Shown here one piece after another: positions 47,391 to 58,260 of a stretch of DNA of 64,000 bases (positions are counted from its first letter, which is position 1; each line of letters opens with the position of its first letter). Under the pieces are notes generated by a model, which searched no databases, was not told the DNA's origin, and saw only the letters and a program-made list of their open reading frames with translations. The stretch lies in assembly GCA_021521415.1 (NCBI GenBank), contig JAIQDT010000188.1, positions 1,054,001-1,118,000 on the forward strand, in the 5' to 3' direction. Source of the DNA: Bidens hawaiensis. Taxonomy: Eukaryota > Streptophyta > Magnoliopsida > Asterales > Asteraceae. The position numbers were made by a program, and so were the translations under genes.

Positions 47391-47563
47391 GTATTTAATC
47401 TAAACCGTATATTTCATAATCGACTTTTTCTTAATTACTTTGTATTACTGACTCTCTATGTAGATGCAATATGGTGTTGTACATCATCTATAAGGAAATC
47501 AATTGTCTTGTCATAAGACATTTCTATATGCATTTCGTCAATGATTTGGGATCATTTGGTATT

Positions 47564-47790
47564 ATCATAGCGGGACTGCGGGACAACATAGTTGAGGACC
47601 GGAGGGGCTTTAAAGCCCCCTCCATAATGAACAGTCTTATAAATCTTGTCAAATCCGTTTGAGCCGATCTTGAACATCCCTATCTGGTGGTATTTTATTT
47701 TTCGATTTTCGGATGCCCAATGGATCAGGTAACCAAATTTATATAATTATATTTTATGAGGAAAGTTAACGTATAAATGAAATTAACGTG
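47564..47790. repeat. Direct repeat R1, second copy
   Basis: Same as 47061-47286; it ends exactly where repeat R2 begins. Confidence 0.9.
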
Positions 47791-48020
47791 TATAAAACAT
47801 ACTATTAAACTAAATTACACGACTACATATACGTCTAAAATATATTTTTAATATTATTAAACTAGATTATTAAATTCCCAGTCCAAACATGTGTCACAGT
47901 TATTTACGATATCAAAATTATATATATTTAACAAAAATCATAAAGTTTATACGGGATGTTCAGAATTTTTTTTATACAACCTATGGTTTTCTTTTAACTT
48001 AAACAAAATATAAATTATAT
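47790..48020. repeat. Direct repeat R2, first copy (231 bp)
   Basis: From GTATAAAACATACTATTAAA to AAATATAAATTATAT. The copy at 48675-48905 has equal length and about two substitutions. Confidence 0.92.
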
Positions 48021-48674
48021 TGAGATGGTTTGGGCATGTGAAGAGGAGACCGACAACAGCGCCAGTTAGAGTAGTGGAAGCCTTCGTTGTGGAAGGAAAG
48101 AGGAGTAGAGGCAGACCTAAATTGACTTGGGATGAGAGAATTAGACATGACTTGACAGAGTTGCACCTCTCTAAGGACATGGTCCAGGATAGAGATTCGT
48201 GGAGACGTAGGATTAAGGTTAGCGACTTCTAGGGGAAGGCACCTAGTTAGCTTAGCTTTCTATTTAGGGTCTAGTTGGCTAGTCTTGATCCTTGTTGTTT
48301 ATGAATATTTTTTTGTTTTGATACTGCTTTTTGTTTCTTATGCCCTTTTCTTAGTAGGTTACAGATTCCTTGCTTTTTTGGTAGTTTGTTATCTATGTAT
48401 TGCTAAGTGTCTTTTGCTTGTAGGATGTATGTTTACTATGATTACCTGTATGTAGCTTTATGAGCCGGGGGTCTCTCTGGAAGCAGCATCTCTATTCTCT
48501 CGGATAGAGGAAAGACTTGCCTACATCCCACCCTCCCCTGACCCTATCGATAACGTGCTATGCAGTGGGATATACAGGGCTTGATTGATTGATTGATTGG
48601 TATTGTTTTTAGTGTCACGGGACATCCTCCTTTGTCCTAGACAACTCAATTTGATTTTGAAAATCTATATATAC
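48021..48674 (+). mobile_element. 5'-truncated RTE-type LINE
   Basis: Opens inside the reverse transcriptase C-terminus: RWFGHVKRRPTTAPVRVVEA, then GKRSRGRPKLTWDERIRHDL, up to a stop at 48230. The 3' UTR has the well-known RTE/SINE tail GAGCCGGGGGTCTCTCTGGA (48462) and ends in (TTGA)n at about 48580-48598. About 75 further bases of unknown DNA follow before repeat R2. Lies between two copies of R2. Confidence 0.88.
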
Positions 48675-48905
48675 GTATAAAACATACTATTAAACTAAAT
48701 TACACGACTACATATATGTCTAAAATATATTTTTAATATTATTAAACTAGATTATTAAATTCCCAGTCCAAACATGTGTCACAGTAATTTACGATATCAA
48801 AATTATATATATTTAACAAAAATCATAAAGTTTATACGGGATGTTCAGAATTTTTTTTATACAACCTATGGTTTTCTTTTAACTTAAACAAAATATAAAT
48901 TATAT
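48675..48905. repeat. Direct repeat R2, second copy (231 bp)
   Basis: See 47790-48020. Confidence 0.92.
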
Positions 48906-49300
48906 ACTAAAGATTAATCAATATGCTAGTTACAGTTTCATTTAGTAATAGAATGTCAACTTTTGCTGCGTGGTTTATTGTTTTGCCCACGCATCCATCT
49001 CACTTCGCTTTATCATATTTCAGATTCAATATACTCTCATGATAAATCCATCTAAAAGTTCATTAATCGTCAACTTCAAAGTTATCGATTATGCTTTCAT
49101 TTCGTGATCCATATTCGCTGACGTAGCAGGCGTGCTTTGTCGTATCCTGACTGTTCCTCTTTCTCTGACTTATTTGTACCCAATGACGTGATGACACTCC
49201 TCTATAACAATCCTCAACTGACAATAACTTTGCCCTAGCGGAAAAAATATTTTCTAGCATCGTGGTTCTCCGAATTGTAAGATGACGTATTGCAGAATCG
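48906..49300. other. Intergenic, no gene recognised
   Basis: A 65-codon minus frame (49063-49260) matches nothing I know. The rest is spacer upstream of the DUF936 promoter. Confidence 0.4.
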
Positions 49301-49532
49301 AGTATATATATAATCTGTGTTTATACAAACATTAAAACAAATTATTGGTTGAGATAAATAGTGAAATCGTCAATTATTATTCAAATAAGTTAAAATTACA
49401 TATTTGTCCCCACACCTCTTCAAAATTCAAATTCAAAATTCAGATCTGTGTAACGGCTTCTTCTTATTATCAAAACCCTAGCCAATCTCATTATAATAGC
49501 TTCACTCTCAATTTCATCAAACCCCAATTTCA
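49301..49532 (+). promoter_or_regulatory. TATA element and leader of the DUF936 gene, with telo-box
   Basis: TATATATATA at 49303-49312, about 220 bases before the start codon. AAACCCTA (telo-box) at 49473-49480 in the leader, an element frequent in genes active in dividing plant cells. A pyrimidine-rich CTTCTTCTT precedes it. Confidence 0.45.
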
Positions 49533-52500
49533 ATGGCGTCTCTGACACCCGGAATCCTCTTAAAACTCCTCCAAACAATGAACACCAACACCCGAGTCAC
49601 CGGCGACCACCGCTCCCCTCTCCTCCAGGTCATCGGCATCGTCCCTGCTCTCGCTGCCGGATCCGACGACCTCTGGCCCAACCACGGCTTCTACGTCTCT
49701 CTTTCCGACTCCCTTAACTCAACTTACGTCTCCTTATCCGATAAGGACACCGACCTTATCCTCACCAACCGCTTACAGCTAGGCCAGTTTGTGTATGTTG
49801 ACAGGTTTGAGTTTGACTCTCCGGTGCCGCGCGTGTCTGGTGTCCGGCCGATTGCGGGACGCCATCCGTTCGTTGGAAGTCCGGAACAGCTGGTCGCCAG
49901 GATTTCGAGTGCCAAGAGAGAGTTTCTCATTCAGGCGGCTTCCGATTCGGATGCTTCTGGTGATCCGATTGCTGCGTGTTTGGCTGGTAACAAGTCCGAT
50001 GCTGCGGTGCCTGAGCCCAAGGAGATCAGAAATGAGGTTAGGGTTTCTTTTGTAGACATGTAAGGCTAAATTTGTTTTAGGGTTGAATGATTTTGGTATA
50101 TAATAGTTTCTTGCTAATTGTTTTCAACTGCTGATTTTTACCTGAAGATCCTTTGAAAATTGAGCTTATAATTATAATTTTAATTTTGCAAATGATAACA
50201 GTAACTCAGTTTTCTTTATGTTATGCATTTTAACAACTTTATTAGGTTTTTTAGTTCTGATAAAACAGATCAATGCTTGAGTTTTCATCATCAAATGCAA
50301 TACTTGTCTCTTTTCTGTATTTCACTAGGATTTAATCAAATTTTCTGGAAAACTTGATTAAGTTAATAAATTGTACAAAAAACACAAATAGATACACAAG
50401 CTTTGTGCTAAAATGGAATACATTATTATATTAAGAGTACTTAATTTACCCCAAACTTGTTTCTTTCATAGTAGTTGTTGCTCTTTTTCTGTCCACTCAC
50501 CAAACTGTAAGATGTTATATTGTTATATGATGAAGCCTAAAGGGTGTTAATTTTTGGTTAAACAGGGTAGGAACAGACAAGTACTTGCACCAAGAGAGAA
50601 TCTGCATAATGATGAATCCAAAAAGTCTTCAGAAAAGCCACCTCAGAGGTTTTCAAGCCCATCTATGAAGCAACAAAGGCCAATATCAGCAGGGAAAAAG
50701 AACACGGCTGAACGAGACCCTTCGCCGGCTGGCAAACTTAAAAGATCATCTTCTCCTGTGCCCTCAAAGTGTGTGGTTCCTAGTTTAGTTGCAGCCCAAG
50801 AGGATAACCGAAAGGCTTCAAAAGAGCCAGCCATTATAGTGCCTTCAAGGTACAGACAACCGTCACCGAACACGCGGAGACATGCTTCCCCAAGTTCTAG
50901 GAGGATGTCCATGTCACCAGGAAGGCGGTTGTCAGGTGGTGTTAAGGTTTCTCCAGCAACAGACGTTGGTAACAAGAAAAAGATGGCTACTTTGGCTGCT
51001 GATTATTCAAAGGTTTCAGAAGCACTTGTTGGGTCTTCCATAAAGTCAACTGGGTCATCCGCAAAGTCAACTGGATCATCCTCAAAGACAAGTAGGAAAA
51101 ACTGGGATGAAGCACATGGAGCTTCAGAACATAAAGAGAAGAGTATTGGTAAAAGCAAGCCAGACTTTGATGCTATTTTAAAAACTCAGGTAATATTTAT
51201 AAACCATCTTGTTTTATATTCTAACATATTTTACATTAGGCTTGTAAATGAACCAAAAGCTTAGTGAACCGTTTGGTGGGAAGTTTGTTGACGTTCATTA
51301 GTTTACATTTTGCTTATTATATAGTTTATAAGAACAAAATATCACCCATTACAATTCAGTCTAGTTTTTTAAATTACCATATCACCTGTTATAATTCAAT
51401 CTAGTTTTTTTAATTAAAATATCACCTGTTATAATTTAGTCAACTTTTAATTGGTATTCAGTTATTCACTCAGTTATGTTTGTTTATCTACGTTTAGTTA
51501 CGTTAGTTCATTAATGTTTGTCCATTAATGTTCGTGAGCCGTATGGTTACACTATTAACAAACAAGGTTACACTATTAACAAACAAACATGAAAACACTC
51601 ATTTTTTTAACAAACAAGAACATGAACAAGAAAACCCTGTTTGTTTAATTGTTATGTGTTCAATCATTTGTAGGCTGCTCTTTCTAGACGTTTAAGTGAT
51701 GCACATTCACAGCACGATGATTCTCCAATTGAAGGAAAAGTGAAACCGAGCCCATGTGACACTCCACCATTGCCAGATAGTACAACTACTACTACAGCTC
51801 TAGGAATGACACTTCATGAGAAGAAATGGACAGATGGTAGTGTGCCTTTGGATGCAGTCTCTTCAAAACTAGCAAAACTTGGACAGGTAATAAAAACATA
51901 CCAATACAAACATTGAAATAGATGTTCAATCCAAAAAATATGTAATCAGCATGTTCTGTTATTGATTTGTAGGATGCTATGCAAAGGAGAAATCTGGCTT
52001 CAGTAGCTGCAGCTGAAGCGTTACAAGAAGCACTTGTTACAGAAGCTATTCTCAGGAGTTTGAGGTAACCCTGTATTCCTGAATATGATTATCACACTAA
52101 TTTGTGACACTATAGTACTATACAAATGCTAATAGTTTTTGTCCTTAAATGGATGGATGGTAATTAGTTGTCAAACTGAAGCTAAATGCTTTATTCCAGC
52201 TAGTCCCCATGGGTTTTGGTCAAAGAGATACTTTTTTGGTACCTATTGAAACTAGTTGGGTTGACCCAAACCATAAATTGTTAGAACTTAGAAGCCTTTA
52301 ATTACATTTTTGTTAGGCTTGTAAATGAACTGAACAAACATGAACGGAGAACCGAACAAACGGTCGAACACAAACAGGTTTCTTGTTTGTGTTTGTTTCT
52401 CAAGGAAATGAGCATATTTGTGTGCATTTATTTTCATTCGTTAACAATATAAACGGACGGTTCATGAAAAAAAATCACTGTACATAGATGAATGAACATA

Positions 52501-53610
52501 ACTGAGTTAAAACTAGTTAAGGAAGTTTGTTGGTTCCAAAAAGCTATTAAAACTAGACTAATTGTAATAGAACAAAAATATATTAACAAACGTAAACAGA
52601 CGATCATACATGAGTATAAATGAACGAACATAAACGGATTTAATTGAACAAACATAAACATATGTTCACTAACATACATGAGCGAGCGGGACGTGTGTTC
52701 ATGTTCATTTGTGTGACTAAAGGAACAAACTTTTTTAATAATATTCGTTTGTTTCTCATTAAATAAACAAACTGACCGCCGAGCCCGAACGAATCATGAA
52801 CTGTTCACTACATTCAGTGTGCCAAAATATGATTGTAAACATTCTACTATTAAAGTACTGGTATATATTTTTAATTGAAATGATTTAGGAGATTTTATGC
52901 ACTAAATAATATATGGTATTCTTTTAACCATTTGCAGCATGTTTGCAAATCTCTGCTCAACATCAAAGGCTGGTAACCCTTTACCAACAATAGACAGTTT
53001 CATGTCTGTATACAATGACACTGTAAAGGCAGCCACAGCAGCCGAATCACTTACTAGCACCCACATCCACTACCAAAATCGCACCATGGTTCATGACACC
53101 GCACCACCCACGGACCACTCAAAATCGCTAGCCCTCTGGGTTGAAGCTGCATTGGCTACCGACCTCGAGGTTGTTTCCCTCCTATCAAAACAGGGAATCC
53201 AGTCTCCATCACAATCACTAAAACAATCTCTACCCGAAATGGTTAAAAGCCATTTGATGAGTTCTTGTTGTAAGTCAACGGTTAGTGGGCCATGGGTCAA
53301 AGGTCAAGGGATGAAGGAGACTTTTGAATTAGGAATGAGTTTGCAAAAAGAGATGCAAGCGTGGTTTTTGAAGTTTGTTGAGGAGTCATTAGATGCTGGT
53401 TTCCAAGTTTTTGGGAAGAATAGTGTTAATAGTAGTGAAGTGGGACCCATTAAGATGATTTTGTCGCAGCTTAAACGAGTTAACGATTGGTTGGATCGTA
53501 TGGTGTCAAAGCAGGACGAGGCGTTGACAGGAGCTGTTGACCGGTTGAAAGCGAAGATTTATAGGTTTGTTATTCAACATGTTGGTACTACATATGACAA
53601 CTCATCTTGA
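49533..53610 (+). CDS. DUF936 family protein, 5 exons, 701 aa
   Basis: Exons 49533-50036, 50566-51189, 51674-51886, 51973-52064, 52938-53610; total 2106 nt, consistent phases, all GT-AG. The N-terminus [18 protein letters not shown], followed by [15 protein letters not shown] and [17 protein letters not shown], is the signature of the plant DUF936 family, ending its conserved part near [17 protein letters not shown]. The middle (exon 2) is Ser/Lys/Pro-rich and basic, with [22 protein letters not shown] and [15 protein letters not shown] stretches typical of phosphorylated, possibly microtubule-binding, segments. The C-terminal exon is helical ([20 protein letters not shown]). Some members have been linked to microtubules; a role here is inferred only. 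A stop follows at once if intron 1 is retained. Confidence 0.93.
51237..51650. repeat. GAACATAAACGAAC-type repeat in DUF936 intron 2
   Basis: Starts TTAGGCTTGTAAATGAACC, like the copy at 52313. It contains the local triplication of ATCACC(C/T)(A/G)TTA(C/T)AATT (51342-51436). Confidence 0.6.
52313..52790. repeat. GAACATAAACGAAC-type repeat in DUF936 intron 4
   Basis: Starts TTAGGCTTGTAAATGAACTG and ends near CGAACGAATCATGAACTG, rich in AACGAACATAAACG. It is collinear with the copy in CPP intron 6 and lacks the MITE found there. Confidence 0.65.
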
Positions 53611-54774
53611 TGTTTTCTGAGGTAGAAAAAACGTCTGATGTTTTTTCGTAAGTTTTGGATTGTGTACAAGAAGGCAAGATTATTTGCCAAGTTATATCAG
53701 GATCTGTGGTTTGAATGTATTTGTCAAATGAATATGCATTCTGTTTTATATTAACTTATTTAAATCATTTATAGCAATGTTATTCTAAAAGATGTTAAAA
53801 ATCCAAGTATATAGATTAAATGCTAAATGTATTATTTTTATAAAATATGTCTCTTGTTTGCTAAGACAACACGTAAATGATCAAGCACTAAAAGTATCAA
53901 AGGATCTACCAACAGCCTCAGCCCTCACGATCGGTCGGTCAACAGTCTGACCATAGATTGACCACCAATAGGAACAAACGAGTCTAGCTTTGATTTATGT
54001 TAAGTGGTTCCGTAACCCTCTCATGTACTCGTAATTCTTGATGGCTAGTTCTTTGCTAGTCGTTTCTTATTTATATAATTCTATTATTCAAAATAAAATA
54101 TTAAAATAAAAAATACCGGCCTGTACACAACGATGAAGCACACAGACATTGTTACAATCTCAAAGGATCAACAAGGAGTCTCATGGTCGGCCCATAGTTA
54201 AACCAGATGTACCGCCATTCTTTTGTCCGAAATCAACTAATTCATCCACAAAGCTAAAGCCTATGGTCTAGCTAGTAGTTCAAACGTATCATAAACCAAG
54301 TTAACTATATCATAAACCAAGTTATCTACATCAACACAACAAAGATTTGGTACAAAATGTAACCACTCGTAAATGTAAATTTCTAAAGAAAAACAAGTTA
54401 TATCACATACATTTTTTTTCTTAAATGTTCTCTCCTTCTTTGCAAGGTTAACTCCTTTTAATTTGATTTGATTTCAAAGACTATGTGTGATAGGTTATGG
54501 TTTGGTTAGTTAAAGCGTTAAGTTACTGTCACATATACATTAAGTTTTAACTAACTAACCCATGATTCATATGTAATGGAGCGGGTTGATTAACCAAGTC
54601 TTTAATCGTCTGCTAATAATTTATTTTTTAATTTTACTTTTTTATTTAACACTAGTTTAATAAAAAAAAATCAACCCAAACTTAAAAAAGTATAAATTTC
54701 TTATAAAAGTTACAACTAAATTAAAAACAAAACACTTCAAAGTATGAACGGATAGAAATACAACATGATAATAT
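53611..54774. other. Intergenic DNA after the DUF936 gene
   Basis: 3' UTR of the DUF936 gene in the first 150-200 bases (no clear AATAAA). Beyond that, AT-rich DNA without recognised features. Confidence 0.5.
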
Positions 54775-55380
54775 CTAGTTTTCATCTTCGTTATATTTTG
54801 CTAAGATATCAAAATTTCTTTTTTTTTTCTCGTAGAGTCACGAGCACATCCGTTTGTTTTTGCTCCAAGAAATCGATCAAACGGTCGATTTTGAAATCCA
54901 AACTTTCAATTTTCTCCTTAACCTCATGATGGAGTATAAATAAAGACAACATGCTTTGGCTTTTGATTTGGTTTTGTCTCTCTTGGCCCTACGAACCGAC
55001 TCGTCGGGGCATCAAAATCATCGTCCGAGTCGTTAAGATAAGTGAATGGGAATCCAAATTGGGTTGTGACGGCGTGAAATAAATGGACATTGACGTTTTT
55101 CGACTATTTAGACGAATGACCCACCACCAACGGGACGAGAGCCTACTTCAAGCTTTTTCTCCAAACTTCCCATTACTTTTCCATACCAAATAAGTGGTTG
55201 TTTTCGTCATTGCACGTCTTTGTCACATGAACCGCTTGCACGACTATTTGAAACCCGAATGTAGAAAATTTCCAAGTTTATGACGCATTAACGCCCACTG
55301 TCCTAAAATCCTGTCGTGGGCCCAATGTGCCCATTCTTTTATGGAAATCTTCAAACACCTTGTTGTCGGATATTCCCTTA
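54775..55380 (-). pseudogene. PIF/Harbinger ORF1-like (Myb/SANT-type) relic
   Basis: Translated on the minus strand in shifting frames: TCNDENNHLFGMEK, then TYLNDSDDDFDAPTSRFVG followed by a Lys/Pro stretch, and a final coiled-coil segment VKEKIESLDFKIDRLIDFL and LREKKKFDILAKYNEDEN before a stop at 54775-54777. This layout (acidic region, basic stretch, coiled coil, KY-acid end) fits the DNA-binding companion proteins of PIF/Harbinger elements, often mislabelled as GST T3-like. Several frameshifts. Confidence 0.45.
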
Positions 55381-55428
55381 GAATAAAAAGAATTGACATT
55401 ATTATTATGTTGGCAATTTTAAATAAGA

Positions 55429-55429
<1 letters not shown>

Positions 55430-55489
<60 letters not shown>
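55430..55489. repeat. (TA)n microsatellite, 60 bp
   Basis: 30 perfect TA units, followed directly by AGCATGGGGCAACTCATACT. Confidence 0.95.
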
Positions 55490-55490
<1 letters not shown>

Positions 55491-56180
55491 CATGGGGCAA
55501 CTCATACTCTTAGTCGGTCGACCACCTCTCCAACATTTTTTCTACCAGTACTGAATTGGGTTGTTTCCTTTTCATATGTTGCTCGGTACTGTTTCTTGGA
55601 CTGGAACGAATGTCGAGTGTGTTCTCAAGAACAATTAAGAACATGAATTATAAAATTTAAAAATAATTGTATTTAATTTCCGACGGTACAATTGTATCTT
55701 GAAAAACACACCCAACGGTCATCTCCCCTCACCATGGCTTTGTAAATGTCCAACGAAGTTGTTTTTTTTTTCTTTTGAACAACTATATGTTTCAATAATT
55801 TTTTTGAATGAGTAAATGATGCACAATACCAAGGTTGCAAAAGTCGCTAGACTTTTGGGTGTATTCGGAGTATTTGGAGAGTACTCGGAAATGGTATATA
55901 TAAAGAAAATTAATATTTGTATATATTATATATAGGGGATGGTTCAAGAGAGAAATGATATTACTGCAAGAAATGTGAGAAATAAATATGAGCCACTAGT
56001 TTTGTTTTAAGTTTTAAATGCTTAAAAATAAATAAAGAAAATACTAATCATTCTCTTTATTCAATTAATATAACTAATAAACCATAATACTTATCTACTT
56101 AATTAATATAACTAATTAAATTATTATAATTGGAAAATATTAAGAACTCGTTTTTTTTTATAACTTATTTTTTGTGTCTT
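55490..56180. other. Intergenic; two possible element starts at TA tracts
   Basis: One begins after the 60-bp TA tract. Another, TATATATAGGGGATGGTTC, lies at about 55928. No coding signal. Confidence 0.4.
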
Positions 56181-56182
56181 GA

Positions 56183-56950
56183 ATTTTATCCTACACAAGT
56201 ATAATTTATTCATACATTAAAATTTCTTTCTATCCAAAACTAATTTCTTCCAACTCAATATATTAAAATCAATCAACACATACTTACATTATAATGAATA
56301 GTATCAAAAAACTATTTTACATGTGTTTGCATTAGATATCAACAAAAAACATACAATCTACACAAAAACGTATAATCTACACTTGTTCTAAGAATAAGAC
56401 AACATATAACCTACACATGAAAAACATATAACCTACACACAAAATTCATCATCAAATAAAATACACACGCACACGAAAACATATAACTTACACAAGAAAA
56501 TTTTATCTTACACAAATACAATGTATTCATACATTAATTTCTTTTTATTCAAAACCAATTTCTTCAAACTCAACATATCAATATCCATCAACACGTAGTT
56601 ACATTGTGATGAATAATACAAAAAACTATCTTACACATGTTTGCATTAAATGTCAATAAAAAATATACAACCTACACAAAAACATATAACTTACGCTTGT
56701 TCTAAGAATAAGAAAACATATAACCTACATGCGAAAAACATATAACCTACGCATGTGTAGGATATGTGTATCTTTGTGTAGTTTATATAATTGTTGATGT
56801 CGAATTACATATGTAAGTTGTATGCTTTTTGTATGTTGTACGTTTTTATTGCTCAAAACAAGTGTAGGTTATATAACTTTGTGTAGGTTGTATATTTATT
56901 TTTTACATTTAATGGACACATTTGTATGATATTTTTTTAATATTATTTAT
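56183..56950. repeat. Tandem plus inverted repeat block (TACACAAAAACATATAAC)
   Basis: 56183-56460 and 56493-56770 are direct copies: both run from TTATCCTACACAA-like starts via TTTCTTCCAACTCAA-like and TTCTAAGAATAAGA to AACATATAACCTAC. 56780-56930 is an inverted, shorter copy (AAGTGTAGGTTATATAAC). The whole looks like a foldback-type non-autonomous element. Confidence 0.7.
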
Positions 56951-57188
56951 GACAATAATTTTTATAGGCATACCAATTGAAAAAAAGAAATATTATGTTT
57001 TGATATTTAGTGTTAAAAACACGTTGATATATGTTAATAAATTGAGTGAAAATTATTTTTTTTAATATAAACAAATAGTATTATATGAATAAATTGTATT
57101 TATGGTAAATAAAATGAAGAATGTGTAAATAAAAACTAAAACTAAAGTAGTGTTTTTATCTTTTTAATTATTATAGTTAAATTAGTTT

Positions 57189-57208
57189 TATATATATATA
57201 TATATATA
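57189..57208. repeat. (TA)n microsatellite
   Basis: Ten TA units, followed by GGAAGAGTTAAAATAAAAAC. Confidence 0.9.
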
Positions 57209-58260
57209 GGAAGAGTTAAAATAAAAACTCATTCCAGTTGCGAAAACCCCGGAAACTCCTTCTAAGCCATTGATTTCTTTTAATGGATGGTTGAGATCAA
57301 ATCCCTATCACTAGTACAATATTTATTAAAAAAACAATTTATAAGTACATAAGGGTAAAGCCGACCTTTCAACCTCATCTACTTTTTGTTTAATCAACTA
57401 CACATGCAGACAATCTCACAAAACCGTTCAAAATTTAAAACAAATCTCACTAAAACATTAGACCTCACCTCTTCAGCTTCTTGTGCTTCTAGAGAGAGAA
57501 ACATCTACATACGTTGAACAAGTTAGCTTTCCGGCGATCCAATAGCCGTTGTCTACAAAATCGGTACGTTTGGTTCATTGATATACGCTCTTCAAGCTAC
57601 AAAATGTATTTCTGGGTTGACAAGCAGTTGATATAAGAAACGATTTAAGTTTTAGGTTTTTAAAATTTTGATTCATCTTTTTGTTTAACAAAACGCAAGT
57701 GATTTTGAAAGGTTTTCTACCTGATTTCATTGTTAGGTATTAAAAAATTGGGTTTTATTAAAGTTTAAGAAAACCTAGATGTGTTTTAAAGGTTTTTTAC
57801 CCGATTTTATTTTTTAGGTTGTCAAAAATTTGGGTCATCTTAAAGTTTAAAAAAACCTAATTGATTTTGAAAGATTTTTAATCTTAACGGAAGGTTAACC
57901 AGACATAATATATGTTGTGTGGTTTAAATACTAAAATTTTAAAACAAGAAATACAGTAACAATATTTCGTAAGAAATGAAATACTAAGATTATAAAGTTT
58001 AGGTTTAAAAAATATTAGGGATTTTTTAAGGTTTAAGAAAAGTAAGATTATCTTTGAAGTTTTTTAATAAGTTACATGATTAAAGTGTAGGAGAAGGTTA
58101 AAAATTGCTTAAAACGTAAAAACAACAACATACCATGTCTGTTGGGGATTTGTTTGCTTTTTGTTGTTGATTATAAACTGAGATCACTGAGTTAGTGATA
58201 AAAATTAGTTTTTGATTTTAGTGTATATTCTTGAATATTTTTTTGGATTAGTTGTAGAAA
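57209..58260. other. Leader or flank of the Ulp1-like locus
   Basis: No conserved frame. 57480-57560 is a gene-like leader with GAGAGAGAAAC. 57650-58030 has loosely repeated TTTAAGAAAACCTA segments. It may hold the promoter of the locus that follows or the end of a mobile element that carries it. Confidence 0.35.

Noticed and set aside
47964..48180. Minus-strand 77-codon frame over the LINE tail
   Set aside because: Antisense of the LINE reverse transcriptase C-terminus.
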